From an uncultured Senegalimassilia sp. (GTDB lineage Bacteria > Actinomycetota > Coriobacteriia > Coriobacteriales > Eggerthellaceae), in contig CALEWN010000362.1 of assembly GCA_937925385.1 (NCBI GenBank), positions 1 to 16,160 on the forward strand: a DNA stretch of 16,160 nucleotides, written 5' to 3'. This document shows positions 8,150-16,160 of this stretch, in pieces (position 1 is the stretch's first letter; each line of letters begins with the position of its first letter). Under the pieces are notes generated by a model. The model had not been told where the DNA came from. It did no database searches and was given only the letters and a program-made list of their open reading frames with translations. Made by a program: the position numbers and the translations under genes.

Positions 8150-9637
8150 CTACAATCCCAGGTCGCCAGCTACCTCGGCGGCGCACTTGAGGGCGTCGGC
8201 CATGGCGTTGACCACCAGGCTGCTGCCCGTGCGGGCGTCGCCGGCAACGTACACGGCGGCGTCATCCTTGCCCGCGGCACGCATAGCGCGATGCGAATCG
8301 CCGGCCGCCATCACCGGAAGCGGGCGGCCCTGCGTTGCCAGAGGCACGCCGAACGCGTCGAACACGCCGCCCTCCGGGCCCGCGAAACCACAGGCCACCA
8401 GCACCAGCTGCGCATCGACCTCGCGCTCGGAGCCTGCCACGGGCTCGGGCTTGCCGGCCGACCAGTCGAACGAGCGCACCTGCAACCCGTGCACGCGCCC
8501 GGCGTCGTTCAGCAACACCTTCTGCGTATCGGCGCACCATTCGCGCAGGTCATCGCCTTGCAGCGCGATAGCTTCCTCCTGGCCGTAGTCGGTCTTGGCG
8601 ACGTTTGGCCATTCGGGCCACAGGTTCGACGCCGCGCGCTCCTTCGGCGCACGCGGACCATATTCCAGCTGGCGAACCGTGCGCGCGCCCTGACGCACCG
8701 CGGTGCCCATGCAGTCGTTGCCCGTGTCGCCACCGCCGATGACCACCACGTCCTTGCCCTCGGCGCTGATGGCGGGCTTGCGACCCTCGAGCAACGCGCG
8801 CGTCTGCTCGGTCAGGTAATCCACCGCGTACACCACGTCTCCTGCGGCGATGCCGGCGTCGAAGCCTTCGGCGTTCACGCCGCGCGCCTTGCAGGCGCCC
8901 GCGGCAACCACCACGGCATCGAACTCCGCAGCCAAACCCGCGGCAACGTCGGCGTCGGCCGCGTCGACGCCCAGGCGGAACTCGATGCCAAACTCGGCCA
9001 TCAAATCCACGCGGCGCTTGACCACCGACTTATCCAGCTTCATGTTCGGGATGCCGTACATGAGCAGACCGCCGGCGCGATCGTGACGCTCGACCACGCA
9101 CACGCGCGCCCCGCGGCGCGCCAGATCCCACGCGGCCACCAGGCCCGCCGGGCCCGAGCCCACCACGGCGACGCTTGGCGCATCCGGGTCCGCCGGCTCG
9201 AAGCGGCGAGGCCCGCCATGGGCCCACTGCCAATCGGAGATGGCGCGCTCGTTGTCGTGGATGGTCTCGGCCTCGTCGTTGCGAGCAAGGTTGCACGCCG
9301 CCTCGCACAAGGCCGGGCACACGCGGCTGGTGAACTCGGGCATGGGGCTGGTCAGCGCCAGGCGCTCGGCCGCCTGCCCCCACTGGCCGCGCCACACCAG
9401 GTCGTTCCACTCGGGAATCAGGTTGTGCAGCGGGCAACCGGAAGGCCTTGCCTTCCCGAACGGCGCTCCCACCTGGCAAAACGCCACGCCGCATGCCATG
9501 CAGCGGCTTGCCTGCTCACGCGTCCGCTCCTCCGGCACCGGCTCGTACAGCTCGTCGAAATCGCGGCTTCGCTCTTGCACGGGACGCAGGCTGTGGGCGC
9601 AGCGGCCGTGTTCCAAAAATGCTCCGGGCTTTCCCAT
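8150..9637 (-). CDS. gltD: Glutamate synthase (NADPH) small subunit
   Basis: This is the beta subunit of glutamate synthase. It takes electrons from NAD(P)H through FAD and iron-sulfur clusters and passes them to GltB, which makes glutamate from 2-oxoglutarate and glutamine. The N-terminal Fe-S region has Cys46, Cys49, Cys54 and Cys68 (CMACGVAFC...GCPL), then Cys107, Cys111 and Cys115 (CPALCEAAC). The FAD site VVGSGPAGL starts near residue 158, the NAD(P)H site VIGGGDTGND is near 299-308, and the closing FAD motif YVAGDARTGSSLVVNAMADA is near the C-terminus. The length of 495 aa is normal. The ATG lies 3 nt after the gltB stop with AAGGGA inside the end of gltB, so translation is probably coupled. 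Electron donor preference (NADPH or NADH) is not proven here. Confidence 0.96.
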   Translation of the reverse strand: MGKPGAFLEHGRCAHSLRPVQERSRDFDELYEPVPEERTREQASRCMACGVAFCQVGAPFGKARPSGCPLHNLIPEWNDLVWRGQWGQAAERLALTSPMPEFTSRVCPALCEAACNLARNDEAETIHDNERAISDWQWAHGGPRRFEPADPDAPSVAVVGSGPAGLVAAWDLARRGARVCVVERHDRAGGLLMYGIPNMKLDKSVVKRRVDLMAEFGIEFRLGVDAADADVAAGLAAEFDAVVVAAGACKARGVNAEGFDAGIAAGDVVYAVDYLTEQTRALLEGRKPAISAEGKDVVVIGGGDTGNDCMGTAVRQGARTVRQLEYGPRAPKERAASNLWPEWPNVAKTDYGQEEAIALQGDDLREWCADTQKVLLNDAGRVHGLQVRSFDWSAGKPEPVAGSEREVDAQLVLVACGFAGPEGGVFDAFGVPLATQGRPLPVMAAGDSHRAMRAAGKDDAAVYVAGDARTGSSLVVNAMADALKCAAEVAGDLGL

Positions 9638-9640
9638 CTC

Positions 9641-14356
<4,716 letters not shown>

Positions 14357-14684
14357 ATGCGGTCCTTCGTCTGTGATGATAAGGCCGCCGGAGAACGTAA
14401 GCGGCCCGCATTCAGTGTGCAGGCCGCGTGTTACGCGATTATTTCCGCCGCCGCGCTTAACCAGCTGGAAACAACATCGTTCGAAACCGGAAACACGACG
14501 CCGACCGAACCGCCGCTGCCCGACACCGGAGGGGCGCGAGCGAACAGGCAAGGGCAACACCCCGGATTCGCGCACCCACCCAGCCGCCGCCCGCCGCCGA
14601 AAAAAGGCGGGCATCCCCCTTCCGAAAACGATCGCGCGTGTCATATCATGTGCGCAACGTTTTCACCTTCGGGGAGGAGCCCCT
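14357..14684. other. Divergent region between gltB and the exported-protein gene (328 bp)
   Basis: No gene is supported. The gltB leader contains an imperfect hairpin at 14401-14427 (GCGGCC with GGCCGC, then further pairs). A GCCCGCC/GGCGGGC stem with an A-rich loop lies at 14589-14612. A weak plus-strand promoter (TTCCGA at 14620-14625, TATCAT at 14644-14649) precedes the exported-protein gene. I found no convincing gltB promoter hexamers. Confidence 0.55.
14401..14427 (-). other. Hairpin in the gltB leader
   Basis: GCGGCC (14401-14406) pairs with GGCCGC (14422-14427). After one mismatch GCA pairs with TGC, with a G-T pair next. It lies about 45 nt before the gltB start. It has no T tract, so attenuation in the standard sense is unlikely. 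Confidence 0.35.
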
Positions 14685-16160
14685 ATGACAAGCTTCGACG
14701 CTCGACCCGCCGGGAACGGCCTCACCCGCCGCACCATGATCAAAACGTCCGCCGTGCTCATCGGCTCGTGCGCGCTCGGTTTCACCGGCGTCGCCTCGCT
14801 CGGATGCAGCGCGGACAACAACGGCGGCAACGCTTCCTCAAACGACTCCGACCAGGTAACGCTGCACGTCGATGGCCAGCGCTTCTTCATCAACGGCGAC
14901 GCTGCGGGAACCGCGTTCTCAGGCGCGGCGCTTTCCCTGGTCCCCAACCTTGCCGACGGCACCATAGCGCTCTGCTATCACGATGGCGAAAACCCCGATT
15001 CCTGCTGTACAAAGCTGGCACCGCTTGGGTCCCCGATCATCGTGACGGGAGCGCTGCGCATGCTCAACGTCGACGGTGTGAATTCCGACGGCATTGTCTC
15101 CATCAAGCCCGATGCGGCCATCGGCGTTTTGAGCCTCGGCTCGATTAAGACCGCCGACATCGAGGGGTCGGTCGACCACCTCATCGTCGTCGGCAAAAGC
15201 GATGCCATCGCACATGACGGCGCGCGCATCGGGCAGGCCACGCTGGGCGATTCGTGCGCCGACCTGGTCATCAACGCGAACAGCACCGTAGGCGACGTCG
15301 ACACGCCCTTCGAAGCCCAGGTGTCCGGCGAAGGCTCCGGCGCCGCGCGCGTGACCGTCACCGGCGACGAAGGGGCCGCCGAGCAGCGCCACGGCAAGCT
15401 GCTCGAAGCCTCGAACGACGATGCGGCCTGGGAGAACGCCATCGCCGCCCTTGCCGGCACCGCAACCGTCCAGCAGGCGAAGGCACCCGCCGGCAGCGGC
15501 CCCGCTTCCGCAACCGCCGCCAGCACCACCGCTGCCTCCGCCAACCCCTTCGCCCCTCAAACCGCCTACGCGGACGAAGCGGCAAGTGACGTCGTCATCG
15601 ACACGGAGGATGCGGCCGACAACGACAACGACGAGAACCTGCCGTCCTTCACGCCCGGGGAACCCCTGAAAACCGACAGCGAGCCCGACATGTCATCCGA
15701 CGATCAACCGGCCGAGGACTTCCAGCAAGATGTAGCCGCGCTGGGCGCGGAAGACCCCGCCCCCGAGGCCGACGTCGCGATCGAGGCCATCGACCTGCTG
15801 ATCGCCGGCCTGAAATTCATCGGCGAGCAGACAGCGGGGCGCGCCTTCGAGTACGGGAGCTCCTCGCTGCTCGAGCTGGTGTTCGGCGGTGACGACGAAT
15901 CGGCGCAGATCATCTCGAAGCTTACCGAGATCCAAGGGCAGCTCGACGACATCGAGCGCGAAATCGCGCAGGTCATAGCCCAATTCGACAAGCAGGCTTG
16001 TTACCTGCAAGTGAACAATTACCTCAGCAAGTTCTCCGCCGAGATGCGATGGGACCTCTCGAAGCTCAACAGCATGACGGAATCCATCGACGCGCTGCCC
16101 GACGGCGACGAGAAGGAAGCCCGCCGCAAGGAGTTCGCCGAGAACCTGTACTCGAACCCC
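14685..16160 (+). CDS. Large Tat-type exported putative lipoprotein of unknown function, cut by window edge
   Basis: I do not recognise a named family. The frame is open from ATG 14685 (strong GGGGAGGAG six bases upstream) to the window end: 492 residues without a stop. Residues 1-41 form an export signal: LTRRTMIK (Tat-like twin arginines at 15-16), a hydrophobic core and ASLGC with Cys41 as a possible but atypical lipidation site. Residues about 55-230 are beta-rich with short Gly/Asp-spaced strands (GIVSIKPDAAIGVLSLGSIKTADIEGSVDHLIVVG...), resembling a beta-solenoid, and hold Cys97, Cys107, Cys108 and Cys191. Residues 255-365 are an Ala/Ser/Thr/Pro then Asp/Glu-rich linker, probably disordered. 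Residues 365-492 are helical, including the heptad stretch AQIISKLTEIQGQLDDIEREI (about 407-427). The architecture suggests a surface stalk or adhesin-like protein, and function is unknown. Confidence 0.8.
   Translation, partial: MTSFDARPAGNGLTRRTMIKTSAVLIGSCALGFTGVASLGCSADNNGGNASSNDSDQVTLHVDGQRFFINGDAAGTAFSGAALSLVPNLADGTIALCYHDGENPDSCCTKLAPLGSPIIVTGALRMLNVDGVNSDGIVSIKPDAAIGVLSLGSIKTADIEGSVDHLIVVGKSDAIAHDGARIGQATLGDSCADLVINANSTVGDVDTPFEAQVSGEGSGAARVTVTGDEGAAEQRHGKLLEASNDDAAWENAIAALAGTATVQQAKAPAGSGPASATAASTTAASANPFAPQTAYADEAASDVVIDTEDAADNDNDENLPSFTPGEPLKTDSEPDMSSDDQPAEDFQQDVAALGAEDPAPEADVAIEAIDLLIAGLKFIGEQTAGRAFEYGSSSLLELVFGGDDESAQIISKLTEIQGQLDDIEREIAQVIAQFDKQACYLQVNNYLSKFSAEMRWDLSKLNSMTESIDALPDGDEKEARRKEFAENLYSNP

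Noticed and set aside
14589..14612. GCCCGCC/GGCGGGC stem with an A-rich loop as a terminator
   Set aside because: There is no T tract after the stem on either strand and no gene ends nearby, since both flanking genes start away from it.

Overview
The window is high-GC chromosomal DNA with dense genes and strong Shine-Dalgarno sites. It carries lipoprotein and Tat-type export signals and no mobile-element proteins. GC-rich codon use, an orphan MetQ lipoprotein, a UPF0210 protein, a NimA-like flavoprotein and a large Tat-exported lipoprotein together suggest a Gram-positive actinomycetotal lineage. A gut coriobacterium of the Eggerthellaceae type is my best guess, but this is inference and no rRNA or marker gene is present to settle it.

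Layout, left to right. (1) A TetR-family regulator on the minus strand is cut by the left edge. Its upstream region carries a minus-strand promoter with an 8+8 bp inverted repeat at the predicted transcription start, which suggests autorepression. (2) A solitary plus-strand metQ-type methionine-binding lipoprotein has its own sigma70-like promoter and a perfect hairpin terminator. (3) A 376-bp gap holds a 20-bp perfect inverted repeat with arms 90 bp apart (1880-2009), a MITE-like or structured-RNA candidate. (4) A plus-strand UPF0210/DUF711 ('PFL family') gene converges on a minus-strand ettA (ABC-F translation factor), and two terminators lie between them. (5) A minus-strand short-chain dehydrogenase and a plus-strand FMN-binding PPOX/NimA-like protein diverge from a shared 308-bp region. 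(6) A minus-strand low-molecular-weight protein tyrosine phosphatase is followed by a short gap containing a long hairpin. (7) The minus-strand gltB-gltD operon encodes both subunits of NADPH-type glutamate synthase, with 3 nt between the genes. (8) At the right edge, divergent from gltB, a plus-strand gene encodes a secreted multidomain protein of at least 492 aa. It has a Tat-like signal with a candidate lipobox, a beta-rich repeat domain, an acidic disordered linker and a coiled-coil helical region.

Most genes are ordinary housekeeping functions: nitrogen assimilation by gltBD, translation control by ettA, methionine uptake by metQ and signalling by the phosphatase. The least explained items are the right-edge exported protein, the 20-bp inverted-repeat element and the unassigned hairpin near 8001-8039. 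No defence system, CRISPR array, prophage, tRNA or rRNA was found. Several very long open frames lie antisense to real genes, the largest opposite gltBD, and are treated as GC-driven shadows.
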